Of a stretch of 64,000 bases of DNA, positions 42,249-51,380 are shown in pieces. The number at the start of each line of letters is the position of its first letter. Positions within the stretch are counted from its first letter, which is position 1. The notes under the pieces were generated by a model. The model was not told where the DNA came from. It ran no database searches and was given only the letters and a program-made list of their open reading frames with translations. The translations under genes and the position numbers were made by a program. The DNA lies in assembly GCF_029953635.1 (NCBI RefSeq), contig NZ_CP124543.1, positions 5,373,455 through 5,437,454 of the forward strand. The letters are read 5' to 3'. Source of the stretch: Halotia branconii CENA392. Its GTDB lineage: Bacteria > Cyanobacteriota > Cyanobacteriia > Cyanobacteriales > Nostocaceae.

Positions 42249-43109
42249 TTACCATAAACTAAGCTGATTGGGGAGATTGTCAAGGTTATTCCAAGGTAGA
42301 GGCGGAACTACTAGACCACTCTGTTCTAACAAGTGTTGAAAGTAACGCGCTGTGCTAGGCGATCGCTCTTCTAAAGGACAATGAATAAATAAATAGATTT
42401 GCGTTCCTGTCTGTAACCACTGTTGAATCTGTGTTACCCACTCTTCCATAAAAGGCTGATTCACAGGTAAATCTGGATGAGAAATAAACCGAATCAAGCT
42501 GAAAGGTGCTGTGATACTAAATTGTACTGGTACTTTCGGTTTGCGACGTTCCGATTTTAACTGGGGGTCATCATTTCCAATATAAATCGGACGCGAGTCT
42601 AATATTACCCGTCCCACACCTAAGTTTTCTAAGAGTGCTGTCAAATTACTAATATGAGGTTCACTAAACCAATCACGATGCCTAACTTCTAGTGCTAGTG
42701 GTACTTCTTGACGTGGCCAAGCTTCCAAAAAGGCAGTCAAATCTTCCAGTAATACAGGGGTATAACTAGGCGGTAATTGAGCAAATATGGGGCCTAGATG
42801 TTCACCCAAAGGGCACATCACTTCTAAAAATTTTAAAGCAGCAGGAATATGAGGCTGTAATAATCCCTTATGGGTGATATCCCGTGACAATTTTAGGCAA
42901 AATTTAAACTCTGGTGGTGTTTCAGATGCCCAACGAGTGATAGTTTCTTGGTTAGGTACTGCGTAAAAAGTGGTATTACCTTCAACTGTAGTGAAGCGGC
43001 GGCTGTAGAGACAGAGAAATTCGGTAGCACGAGTCCCTTGGGGATAAAGTTCACCTACCCAACCTTTATATGCCCAAACTGCACATCCGATAAAAAAGTT
43101 CACAAGCAT
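42249..43109 (-). CDS. DUF72 family TIM-barrel protein
   Basis: The 286-residue protein starts FFIGCAVWAYKGWVGELYPQ and contains VEGNTTFYAVPNQETITRWASETP, then FKFCLKLSRDITH and ALEVRHRDWF, all signatures of DUF72 (YecE-like) proteins. The fold is a TIM barrel with an unknown, possibly metal-dependent hydrolase-type role. The family is widespread; nothing local suggests a specific pathway. It is divergent from the DUF1838 gene. Confidence 0.9.
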   Translation of the reverse strand: MLVNFFIGCAVWAYKGWVGELYPQGTRATEFLCLYSRRFTTVEGNTTFYAVPNQETITRWASETPPEFKFCLKLSRDITHKGLLQPHIPAALKFLEVMCPLGEHLGPIFAQLPPSYTPVLLEDLTAFLEAWPRQEVPLALEVRHRDWFSEPHISNLTALLENLGVGRVILDSRPIYIGNDDPQLKSERRKPKVPVQFSITAPFSLIRFISHPDLPVNQPFMEEWVTQIQQWLQTGTQIYLFIHCPLEERSPSTARYFQHLLEQSGLVVPPLPWNNLDNLPNQLSLW

Positions 43110-43319
43110 CTACATAAAAAATTCAGTGAGCAACTCAAAGTATTAAACAGCTTTGATGTCTCATCCTCAATTGTACAGTTCGATAAGTTAGTAGTAAGGA
43201 CTTTAGTCTTTTTATTATTTTTAGTGGAGCATTATTTGGAGAAAATCAGTTCTAGTAGTACTTCTAGAAGTTTAAAGTGTAGATTGGTAGCTGAACGAAC
43301 ATACTTAAGGATATTGTCA

Positions 43320-44135
43320 ATGGTTGCCCAAATCCAAGAATTAGGTGCTGAAAAATGGGTGAAAACTCGTTCTTCTCTTGATTCTACCCAATCCACATTT
43401 TTGATTTGGACGGGTAAAATTTACAGCTTTATCCCCGGTGAAAAAAGACAACTCCTCTTTAGAATGGTGGGATTAAGCGTTAGTAGGTGCATTCTTATAG
43501 AAGAAGGTAGCTGGAATTTTACTTCTAGGGAACTGACTTACTACCTTGACCCACAGACAAATAAGACTCTGCAAAAATGGGAAAATCCTTGGACAGGCGA
43601 GACATTACCAGTATTACACGTTGCCAATAATCCTGTGCAAGGTAAATTTGGAGGTAAATTTCCTGCACAAGTAGAAGGAGATGCCACAACTTTTGTTTTT
43701 GATATTTTTCCTACTTACCCTAATCCCTTAGCAGAAGATCCAAAATTTGCTGCTTACAGTCCATTTCCAACTTATCAAGCAGCAGAATTATTTAAACTCA
43801 CAGTCCCAACCGCAGATTTAAACAACCCCAAAATTTCCTCAGTTTCTCAACTTAAACTTAGTTGGGATAGAATTGGTCAGTGGCTTCCTTGGATGAAAAT
43901 GGGCGATCGCCCTGGTAATCTAATCTATAGTGCCTTTGGAAGTAAAATCAGCGGTTTAACAGAATTACCCCAGTTTCTTCAAGACGAAATTAATCACCGC
44001 ATTCCTTTATACAAACAAGCTCCCAAAGCATACATAGAAGAAGGAGAAGATATGACCTCTTGGTTGTACTTCCAAAAGCACTTTCAGGCTTACTTAGCTG
44101 GAGAAATCTTTCCCCTTCCCGTAGCGGAGGAATAA
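43320..44135 (+). CDS. DUF1838 family protein
   Basis: The 271-residue protein starts MVAQIQELGAEKWVKTRSSL with a good RBS (AAGGA) 8-10 bp upstream, so this ATG is chosen although the frame is open to 42948. It contains FIWTGKIYSFIPGEKRQLLF (as LIWTGKIYSF...), LTYYLDPQTNKTLQKWENPWTGE, VLHVANNPVQ and GDRPGNLIYSAFGSK, a pattern I associate with DUF1838, a family of unknown function found in cyanobacteria and proteobacteria. No signal or membrane segment. Confidence 0.8.
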   Translation: MVAQIQELGAEKWVKTRSSLDSTQSTFLIWTGKIYSFIPGEKRQLLFRMVGLSVSRCILIEEGSWNFTSRELTYYLDPQTNKTLQKWENPWTGETLPVLHVANNPVQGKFGGKFPAQVEGDATTFVFDIFPTYPNPLAEDPKFAAYSPFPTYQAAELFKLTVPTADLNNPKISSVSQLKLSWDRIGQWLPWMKMGDRPGNLIYSAFGSKISGLTELPQFLQDEINHRIPLYKQAPKAYIEEGEDMTSWLYFQKHFQAYLAGEIFPLPVAEE

Positions 44136-44169
44136 TATCGTGTCTGGTGAAAGACTTATCATTGAGGCC

Positions 44170-44280
44170 GCAGGGGGGCAGGGGGCAGGGGAGCAGGGAG
44201 CAGGGAGCAGGGAGCAGGGGGCAGGGAGCAGGGGGCAGGGAGCAGGGGGCAGGGAGCAGGGGGCAGGGAGCAGGGGGAAA
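44170..44280. repeat. GGGAGCA/GGGGGCA tandem heptamers
   Basis: About fourteen consecutive heptamers of the forms GGGAGCA and GGGGGCA. A second small cluster (CCCTAAT/CCCTAGC) is at 44320-44352. Frames across the array on both strands are repeat artefacts. Confidence 0.9.
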
Positions 44281-44355
44281 TCGGATAGACGTAACACGCA
44301 TTTGGCAAAAAACACTAATCCCTAGCCCCTAATCCCTAATCCCTAGCCCCTTTTC

Positions 44356-45333
44356 TTACTTCGTCTGAAAAATGTTTTGTACCATGACTTTATCTGTGCT
44401 TGCAGCCGCTTGATCTAAAGCTGCAATTTCATTAGAGTCTAACTGCCAACCCAAAGCGCCAATATTTTCCTGTGCCTGTTGCACTGATTTAGCTCCAGGT
44501 ATGGGAATTGTTCCTTTACAAATACACCAATTAATTGCTACTTGTGACATGGTTTTGTTTCTAGATTCTGCCACATCTTGTAAACATGCTAAAAGCGATC
44601 GCACTCCTGGTAATAGCTGTCTAAATAATAAACCCCGGATACCTTTAGGAAAAGTGTGTTTCTCGGAATATTTTCCTGTTAATATTCCCAAAGCTAAAGG
44701 ACTGTAAGCAATTAGTTTAATTCCTAGCTGATCGCAAACATCTTTTAATCCTAGTTGAGTCACAGGATATGTAGATAGTAGGGAATACTGAACTTGCAAA
44801 GTCTTAATCGGTACTCCTCGCGCCGCAAATTTTTGATGTACACGTTGCAGTTGTTGAGGGCCGTAATTAGATAGTCCTACTCCCTTAACTTGTCCTTGTT
44901 CATACAAATCTGCTAGACCATCCAATAGCCCTACTTCTTGCCAAGGAGCATAATTTGCCGTTGACCAATGCATCTGTACCAAATCTACCTTGCTTCTTAA
45001 GCGTTTGGCGGAAGCATGGCAAGCTTTGACCATTGATTGGCGTGTCCATCTCCAAGGGTAAGCAGCAAGTTTAGTAGCAATACAAATATTTTCTTGATTT
45101 ACGCCTTGATATTCTCTAGAAAATCTTCCTAGAAGTAACTCGCTGCGGCCGTTTAATCTCCCTGTTCCGTAAGAGTCGCCTGTATCAAATAAAGTCACAC
45201 CGTTACTTACACAAAGGTTAAAGACAGCTTGCAACTGGTCGTCCATGCTTTCTTTATATCCCCACAGCAGTTTGTTTCCCCATGCCCAAGTCCCACAACC
45301 CATGCTAGGAAGGGATAATTCGTTAATATGCAT
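44356..45333 (-). CDS. aldo/keto reductase
   Basis: The 325-residue NADPH-dependent reductase shows the catalytic tetrad context: Asp and Tyr in VTLFDTGDSYGTGRLNGRSE, Lys in ICIATKLAAYPWR, and His in VDLVQMHWSTANY. GVGLSNYGPQQLQRVH and LIAYSPLALGILTGKY are typical, and the nucleotide site IPIPGAKSVQQAQEN is present near the end. Substrate unknown. Confidence 0.93.
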   Translation of the reverse strand: MHINELSLPSMGCGTWAWGNKLLWGYKESMDDQLQAVFNLCVSNGVTLFDTGDSYGTGRLNGRSELLLGRFSREYQGVNQENICIATKLAAYPWRWTRQSMVKACHASAKRLRSKVDLVQMHWSTANYAPWQEVGLLDGLADLYEQGQVKGVGLSNYGPQQLQRVHQKFAARGVPIKTLQVQYSLLSTYPVTQLGLKDVCDQLGIKLIAYSPLALGILTGKYSEKHTFPKGIRGLLFRQLLPGVRSLLACLQDVAESRNKTMSQVAINWCICKGTIPIPGAKSVQQAQENIGALGWQLDSNEIAALDQAAASTDKVMVQNIFQTK

Positions 45334-45412
45334 ATATTTTAACTATAGGCTTTTTGGTAAATTCCCAATAAAATGGGAGGCAATTCTGAGCATTATCCAG
45401 TGCATTCACACT

Positions 45413-45889
45413 ATGGCTAATATTTTTACAATAACTTTATTATCTGCTTTTGTATTTGCTAGCACTACTAATTTATTGCTAGTGCAGACAGCCACAGCTC
45501 AACCAGTACAGATAAAAAAGCCAACAAATTCAGGAGTACAAATCTACCCTGCAAATAATAAACTATCAGCAAGTCGCTTGATTTCGATTGAAAGTGCGAT
45601 CAAAAATTCTAGCAATATGCGAATAACAGAAGCAAAACTCACAACCTATTCCGATTTTGCAGCCCAAACAGGATTATATAAATCTTCAATTTCTAATGAT
45701 CGAATGGTGTGGATAGTAACTGGTTTTGTTGTCGGTGAGTTGAGAATGTCTAGAGGTAGAAGCGTCTGCACTGATAACGCCAAAATTGTGCGGGTAATTG
45801 ATGCAGAAACTGGCGATGCTTTTGGTAACAGTATTTATTGTCCTCCAAACAACGAGATAAATGTTATGCAAATACCCCAAACACATTAA
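45413..45889 (+). CDS. exported hypothetical protein
   Basis: The 158-residue product from the ATG at 45413 starts MANIFTITLLSAFVFASTTN with a signal peptide probably ending at ATA in QTATAQPVQ. The mature part is about 125 residues with no recognised domain; two Cys (VCTDNAK, IYCPPNN) could form a disulfide. An upstream-open frame to 45245 overlaps the aldo/keto reductase start and is not used. Confidence 0.65.
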   Translation: MANIFTITLLSAFVFASTTNLLLVQTATAQPVQIKKPTNSGVQIYPANNKLSASRLISIESAIKNSSNMRITEAKLTTYSDFAAQTGLYKSSISNDRMVWIVTGFVVGELRMSRGRSVCTDNAKIVRVIDAETGDAFGNSIYCPPNNEINVMQIPQTH

Positions 45890-45928
45890 ACTGTATGAGA
45901 AAATTGTGAAGCGATCGCAGATTAATTA

Positions 45929-46396
45929 ATGCAAGTCAGACCTGCTACTGTTGATGATGTCTTGTTAATCTTCTCATTTATTCAAAAGAAATCAGAATTT
46001 GATCGAAACATTGGTGCATTTTCTGGAGGGTTGCAAGTATCTGAAGAAAAAATCCGCCAGACAATTTTTAAAACAACTCCTTTTGCCCACGTTTTATTTG
46101 CACAGTCTTTAGAGCGTGAGATTGGGTTTGCTTTGTATGGATTTAGGTACTCATCATTTGTAGGTCAGCCAAGTATCTGGCTTGATGATTTATATGTTGA
46201 TCAAAATGCAAGGAGTCAAGGCGCAGGAACAGCATTAATGGCTCGACTCGCTCAAATTGCTAAAGAAAATGATTGTACTCATCTTGCTTGGAATGCTGAC
46301 GCTCGAAATACCCGTGGACTGAGTTTTTATTATCGCTTGGGTGCAAAAATTACCGAACAGCAAGGTAATCGGTGTTTTTTACGATGGGTTCCGTAG
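45929..46396 (+). CDS. GNAT family N-acetyltransferase (diamine-type)
   Basis: The 155-residue protein starts MQVRPATVDDVLLIFSFIQK and has IGFALYGFRYSSFVGQPSIWLDDLYVDQNARSQGAGTALM, with the acetyl-CoA loop RSQGAGTAL, then LAWNADARNTRGLSFYYRLGA. Overall it resembles spermidine/spermine or thialysine acetyltransferases. Substrate unproven. Confidence 0.87.
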   Translation: MQVRPATVDDVLLIFSFIQKKSEFDRNIGAFSGGLQVSEEKIRQTIFKTTPFAHVLFAQSLEREIGFALYGFRYSSFVGQPSIWLDDLYVDQNARSQGAGTALMARLAQIAKENDCTHLAWNADARNTRGLSFYYRLGAKITEQQGNRCFLRWVP

Positions 46397-46655
46397 TTGA
46401 TCATGGCAGAGGGTAAAAAGCAGGAGGTAATACCGTTTCACTTTAAAATTGATACAAATAGGCAGCAGGGGAGCAGGGGGCAGGAGGAAAGAATTAAAGA
46501 CCAATCATCTGTTTTAAATATTTAATGAAATGGTATAAAAACATTACTTCCTGACATTCGCGCTCTCAAAACGTCCTAATTTATATTTAATTTTTGCAAA
46601 AAATTCAGTACATTTCTATTTCTTCTTTCCTGTCCTCTACCCCCTAATTCTCTCT

Positions 46656-47084
46656 TTAGCTTGTCGCTGCTGGTTTATTGCCATTTCCGTTATTGTTTAC
46701 ACTGTAAACAAATGACGGTTGCTTAGAACTAGAAGTTGACGACTCGCTTTGCTGTCTCCGGCGACGCTGGTTTTTAGGAACTCCTCCAGCCATGCCATAC
46801 TCCACACTACTTTTGCCATATCGAGTCGCAACTCCCAACAATATATGTTCTGTCATATCTGCTAGTTCGCGCTCTTTTTCTAACATTTCATGATACAACT
46901 TATCCAAGTTAGAAAGAGCAGTATTGTATGCATTTTCTTGAGTTCTCATTGCTTCAATTAAAGCTGAAAAGGCAAATAAAGAGAGTCCATTGCCTAAATC
47001 TAATTTTGGATCAATTGAATTAATACCAGCGGCACGGCGCACTGATTTTTGTAACACCGGAGAAGTTCTTTTTCTACGAGCCAT
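46656..47084 (-). CDS. conserved hypothetical protein with basic ends
   Basis: The 142-residue protein starts MARRKRTSPVLQKSVRRAAG, has a helical core (LFAFSALIEAMRTQENAYNT, LDKLYHEMLEKERELADMTE), and ends in a basic then Ser/Asn-rich low-complexity tail. No known domain was recognised. The basic N-terminus could bind nucleic acid. Upstream are three 83-bp hairpin repeats. Confidence 0.6.
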   Translation of the reverse strand: MARRKRTSPVLQKSVRRAAGINSIDPKLDLGNGLSLFAFSALIEAMRTQENAYNTALSNLDKLYHEMLEKERELADMTEHILLGVATRYGKSSVEYGMAGGVPKNQRRRRQQSESSTSSSKQPSFVYSVNNNGNGNKPAATS

Positions 47085-47217
47085 AGTATACCTTGTAACA
47101 CAATACGATTAATATTCTTTACTTTAAAAAATTGATCAATCAATCAGCCTGAGAAAATTTCAGCAAATGTAGAATTTCTTTTGCTACATAACAATAGTTT
47201 TTCTGAGTGTTAAAATT

Positions 47218-47454
47218 ACTGAAATTAGAAGGTATTTAAGCAAAATAAGCAAGTAAACTGCCGTTTGCTTGCGGAAAATACTAAAATGAATACGCGATCT
47301 ACCGAAATTAGAAAGTATTTAAACAAAATGAGCAAGCAAACAGCATTTTGTTTGCGGAAAATACTAAAATGAATACGTGATCTACTGAAATTAGAAAGTA
47401 TTTAAATAAAATGAGCAAGCAAACGGCAGTTTGTTTACGTAAAATACTAAAATG
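47218..47454. repeat. three 83-bp hairpin repeats
   Basis: Units start at 47218, 47301 and 47384, an exact 83-bp period. Each carries an outer stem (AGTATTT with AAATACT) and an inner stem of the GCAAGCAAAC / GTTTGTTTGC type. Differences between units mostly convert pairs to G-T wobble and keep the stem. Confidence 0.85.
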
Positions 47455-47546
47455 AGAAAGCAAATAGTCCTTTAGACGAAAATCTGGAGCTATATAATTG
47501 ATAAATAAAAAAATACTACTTTTTGTGATAAAAGGAGATTAATTCA

Positions 47547-48152
47547 ATGACATATATCTCCCCAAAAACACTCAGCCTTGAAAACTTTCTGACTCAATAC
47601 CGAGACAATCCCCGCTATGAATTGGCAGACGGAGAATTAATTGACATGGAGCCCACTGGCCCTCATGAAACAGTGAGTGGCAAACTTGCAACTCAAATCG
47701 GTATCTACCTTGTTGCTGAAAAACTTCCCTGGTTTATTCCTCGTACTTGTTTAATTTACCCTCTCGCAGATACAGTTACAGTTCGTCGTCCTGATGTGGT
47801 AGTTCTTGATGAAACCGTTCTTGAGCGTGAACCTCTCTGGGAACGAGAACCCATAATTACTCTAGGGCGCTCAATTAAATTAGTGGTTGAAGTTGTTAGC
47901 ACTAACTGGGAGACTGATTATGCTCGCAAGGTTGAGGAATATGCGCTTTTAGGTATTCCTGAATATTGGATTGTAGATTATCGAGGATTAGGTGGAGTGG
48001 CATTTATTGGTAAACCCAAACAACCTACTTTTACTGTTTGTCAACTAAATGAAGATATCTATACTCAACAACAATATCGACTCAACCAATCAATCAATTC
48101 ACCACTTTTGCCACATCTGCAACTTTGTCTAAGTGATATTTTACCTCGTTAA
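47547..48152 (+). CDS. Uma2 family endonuclease-fold protein
   Basis: The 201-residue protein starts MTYISPKTLSLENFLTQYRD and follows the Uma2 (DUF820) pattern: RYELADGELIDMEPTGPHE, RRPDVVVLDE (Asp), IKLVVEVVSTNWETDYARKVEEYALLGIPEYWIVD (Glu, x, then Lys in RKVEEY). This is a PD-(D/E)XK fold massively expanded in cyanobacteria; role unknown, possibly tied to mobile elements. A strong RBS (AAAGGAGA) precedes the start. Confidence 0.9.
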   Translation: MTYISPKTLSLENFLTQYRDNPRYELADGELIDMEPTGPHETVSGKLATQIGIYLVAEKLPWFIPRTCLIYPLADTVTVRRPDVVVLDETVLEREPLWEREPIITLGRSIKLVVEVVSTNWETDYARKVEEYALLGIPEYWIVDYRGLGGVAFIGKPKQPTFTVCQLNEDIYTQQQYRLNQSINSPLLPHLQLCLSDILPR

Positions 48153-48751
48153 ACTAATTTCTCACAAAATCGAATCACGACTTCAGTCTTAACTACAAGC
48201 ATTTTTGATTAGCTCAGTATGATATTATTCGCTCATCATTGCGTAATCTGCGATCGGGTGCATCCCAGTTTTTATTTGACAACAAGAGAATAAGTGTCAT
48301 TGCGAGGAGGAACGACGAAGCAATCGTATTGACTTGTTTGTAGTCAGAGATTTTGCGATTGCTTCACTCCACTTCGTTACGTTCGCAATGACGTTCAAAA
48401 AAGTGGGATGCTCCCTCTGCGATCGCACTTAACCGAGTTTCCATGAAAAATCTAGCTTTAAGTAAGTCGGTGAAATAAAATCAAGCTATGTGAATAAAAG
48501 TAAATTAAGATTTAAATTCTTTCTCCCCCTGCCCCCTGCTTTAAATTGGAGTTATTTAGAGGTTTTTTCTGCACCGCCATTTATACCAAGTTTTGAAAAT
48601 TGACGCTCATGCTTTGCATAGAGTGCGAGGCTGCTGTTAAAGCTCAAACGTCATAATAAACTTACAAGAGCTTGCTAAATCTATCTAAAAAAATAATTCT
48701 GTTAACAGTTTGCAGTAAAATTAGTCCTTTAGATAGAGGAGGGCAAAACAG
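48153..48751. other. 600-bp spacer with a palindromic repeat, no gene
   Basis: Apart from the repeat at 48296-48396 the spacer has no credible frame. The final 30 bp before 48752 hold a good RBS (AGAGGAGGG) for the histidine-phosphatase gene. Confidence 0.45.
48296..48396. repeat. palindromic REP-like repeat GTCATTGCGA
   Basis: GTCATTGCGAGGAGGAACG at the left and CGTTACGTTCGCAATGAC at the right are inverted ends of a block of about 100 bp; GAAGCAATC and GCGATTGCTTC pair inside it. The second copy is at 52853-52934. Confidence 0.75.
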
Positions 48752-50104
48752 ATGGCTCGTGTCATCATTGTGCGTCACGGTCAAAGTACCTATAACACCG
48801 AACGGCGTATCCAAGGGCGTACTGATGTGTCTAGATTGACACAAAAAGGTCGTGACGATGCCACTAAAGTAGGCAAAGCCCTCAGTAGTATTTCATTTAA
48901 TGCAATTTACAGCAGTCCTCTCCAAAGAGCTAAACAGACAGCAGATATTATCCATAGTCAGTTAGAAATTGATTCTGCACAGTCGCCTATTCCCCAAGTT
49001 TCGGATAATTTACTAGAAATTGACCTGCCTTTATGGGCAGAAATGCTCTCTGCTGATGTTAAACAGAAATTTGCCGAAGACTACCGCACCTGGAAAGAAC
49101 GTCCTCACGAATTGCGGATGTTAATTAATGATGCTGAAGGAAAAAAAGAACATTTCCCTGTACTCGTTTTGTATGCACAGGCGCAGCAATTTTGGCAAGA
49201 AACTTTATCTCGTCATCATGGCGAAACCATTCTGATAGTTGGGCATAACGGTATTAATCGCGCTTTGATTAGTACAGCGTTAGGTATTTCCCCAAGTCGC
49301 TACCATTGCATACAGCAATCTAACTGTGGAATCACTGTCTTAAATTTTGCTGGGGGATTAACACAAGCAGTTCAACTAGAGTCGATGAATCAAACGCAAC
49401 ACATGGGAGATATCCTACCCTCGTTGCGGCCAGATCATCAAGGTGTGCGATTATTGTTGGTGCGTCATGGAGAAACTGAGTGGAATCGTCAGACTAGATT
49501 TCAAGGTCAAATTGACGTTCCTCTCAACGAGAATGGCCGCAAACAAGCACAAAAAGCAAGTGAATTTCTGCAAAATTTACCAATTGATTTTGCCGTTAGT
49601 AGTACAATGCTGCGTCCTAAAGAAACAGCAGAGATTATCTTAAGTCATCATCCTAGTGTAAAGTTGGAATTACAAGATGGTTTGAGAGAAATCAGTCACG
49701 GACTTTGGGAAGGAAAATTAGAAGCAGAAATAGAACAAGAATTTCCCGGAGAGTTAGAGCGCTGGCGAACACAGCCAGGAGCAGTACAAATGCCTGAAGG
49801 AGAAAATTTGCAGCAAGTGTGGGAGCGTAGTGTGGAAACTTGGCAGTTGATTGTGCAAACAGCATTAGCAAATCAACTCAAAACCGGATTGATAGTAGCT
49901 CACGATGCTACAAATAAAACTTTACTGTGTCATGTTTTAGGTTTGTCAACAGAAAATTTCTGGAATTTCCGTCAGGGTAATGGTGCAGTCAGTGTGATTG
50001 ATTACCCCTGTGGATTAAATGGTTTACCAGTACTGCAAGCAATGAATATCACCAGTCATTTGAGTGGAGGTGTATTAGATAAAACGGCAGCTGGGGCATT
50101 ATAA
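48752..50104 (+). CDS. two-domain histidine phosphatase (phosphoglycerate-mutase-like)
   Basis: The 450-residue protein is a tandem fusion of two histidine-phosphatase domains: MARVIIVRHGQSTYNTERRI (catalytic His of RHG, about 8-10) and VRLLLVRHGETEWNRQTRFQ (about 230-250), each followed by its second catalytic His (ILIVGHNGINRALI and LIVAHDATNKTLL). Both look active. Cyanobacterial relatives include dPGM-like phosphoserine phosphatases. It ends 8 bp before the dihydroorotase-like gene, so they form an operon. Confidence 0.9.
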   Translation: MARVIIVRHGQSTYNTERRIQGRTDVSRLTQKGRDDATKVGKALSSISFNAIYSSPLQRAKQTADIIHSQLEIDSAQSPIPQVSDNLLEIDLPLWAEMLSADVKQKFAEDYRTWKERPHELRMLINDAEGKKEHFPVLVLYAQAQQFWQETLSRHHGETILIVGHNGINRALISTALGISPSRYHCIQQSNCGITVLNFAGGLTQAVQLESMNQTQHMGDILPSLRPDHQGVRLLLVRHGETEWNRQTRFQGQIDVPLNENGRKQAQKASEFLQNLPIDFAVSSTMLRPKETAEIILSHHPSVKLELQDGLREISHGLWEGKLEAEIEQEFPGELERWRTQPGAVQMPEGENLQQVWERSVETWQLIVQTALANQLKTGLIVAHDATNKTLLCHVLGLSTENFWNFRQGNGAVSVIDYPCGLNGLPVLQAMNITSHLSGGVLDKTAAGAL

Positions 50105-50112
50105 ATACGGTT

Positions 50113-51378
50113 ATGGTTGAATTGCTACAACAAGTACGGGTAATTGATCCAATTTCTGGAACTGACAAATTAGCTGATGTGCTAATTTCTGATGGGATTA
50201 TTCAAGCCGTCGCCGCGCACATTTCCCAAATCAGTCCTGATACTCAAATTAGAAATTGTCAGGGATTAGTTCTTGGTTCTGGATTAGTAGATTTGTATAG
50301 TCACTCCGGCGAACCAGGGTTTGAAGAACGAGAAACATTGTTATCTTTGTTACAAGCTGCGGCAACTGGAGGCTTTACCAGAGTTGGCATTTTACCCGAT
50401 ACATCTCCGTCCATTGATCACCCGGCACTTGTAGCACAGTTGCAAAAACAGAGAATAGTAGGGGAGAGCTTATATGCTGCTCCCCTACTTCATATTTGGG
50501 GTGCTATCACCTTAGATGTGGCTGGAAAGCAGATGACGGAGTTAGCAGATTTAGCTGCGGCTGGAGTTGTCGGTTTTAGTGATGGTAAACCTTGGGAAAA
50601 TTTAGGGTTGGTGCGACGGGTACTAGAATATCTCCAACCTTTAGAGGTACCAGTAGCATTTTGGCCTTGCGATCGCCAACTCATTGCTAATGGAGTCATG
50701 CGAGAAGGCACAGATGCGTTACGGTTCGGTTTACCACCCATACCCGCCAGTGCTGAAACTACCGCGATCGCAGCTTTGTTAGAGTTAGTCGTCGCTATAG
50801 GTACGCCAGTACATATTATGCGTGTTTCCACCGCTCGTAGTGTGGAATTAATCGCTTCAGCCAAGGCTGCTGGTTTACCAATTACCGCCAGTACTACTTG
50901 GATGCATTTATTGTTGGATACAAAAGCTGTTAAAAGTTACAACACCAGCTTACATTTAGATCCGCCCTTAGGTAATTCCAGTGATGTCAAAGCATTGCGT
51001 GAAGCTGTACGGACTGGGGTTATAGATGCGATCGCCATTGACCATGCACCTTATACTTATGAAGAAAAAGTCCAAGCTTTTGCCGAAGCACCCCCAGGAG
51101 CAATTGGTTTAGAGTTAGCATTACCTCTTTTATGGCAAAATCTCGTAGCCACAGAAGAATTTACAGCTTTAGAATTATGGCAAGCTCTAAGTACTAACCC
51201 AGCCAAGTGCTTACAACAGAAAACAAGTGCGATCGCAGCTAATCAACCCGCCGAATTGACTTTATTTGATCCTCAAGTTAACTGGAAAGTGGAAAGAAAA
51301 AATCTTTATACGCTTTCTAGTAATACACCTTGGCTAGGACAAGAATTAAAAGGTCGTGTTGTGCGAATTTGGTGTTAG
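50113..51378 (+). CDS. dihydroorotase-like protein lacking metal ligands
   Basis: The 421-residue protein has the full amidohydrolase layout of class I dihydroorotase, with LGSGLVDLYSHSGEPGFEER in place of the usual DxHxHxREPGFE. The first metal His is Tyr, the substrate Arg is Gly, HCED is replaced by WPCD, HxxHVST by HIMRVST, and the PHH of TPHHLLL by WMH. Only the final Asp in IAIDHAPY remains. It is probably a catalytically dead paralogue, perhaps a partner of aspartate carbamoyltransferase as known for PyrC-like proteins. It is in an operon with the phosphatase gene. Confidence 0.83.
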   Translation: MVELLQQVRVIDPISGTDKLADVLISDGIIQAVAAHISQISPDTQIRNCQGLVLGSGLVDLYSHSGEPGFEERETLLSLLQAAATGGFTRVGILPDTSPSIDHPALVAQLQKQRIVGESLYAAPLLHIWGAITLDVAGKQMTELADLAAAGVVGFSDGKPWENLGLVRRVLEYLQPLEVPVAFWPCDRQLIANGVMREGTDALRFGLPPIPASAETTAIAALLELVVAIGTPVHIMRVSTARSVELIASAKAAGLPITASTTWMHLLLDTKAVKSYNTSLHLDPPLGNSSDVKALREAVRTGVIDAIAIDHAPYTYEEKVQAFAEAPPGAIGLELALPLLWQNLVATEEFTALELWQALSTNPAKCLQQKTSAIAANQPAELTLFDPQVNWKVERKNLYTLSSNTPWLGQELKGRVVRIWC

Positions 51379-51380
51379 TT

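Noticed and set aside
44060..44332. Several Gly/Gln/Arg or Pro/Cys-rich frames
   Set aside because: They read through the GGGAGCA heptamer array.
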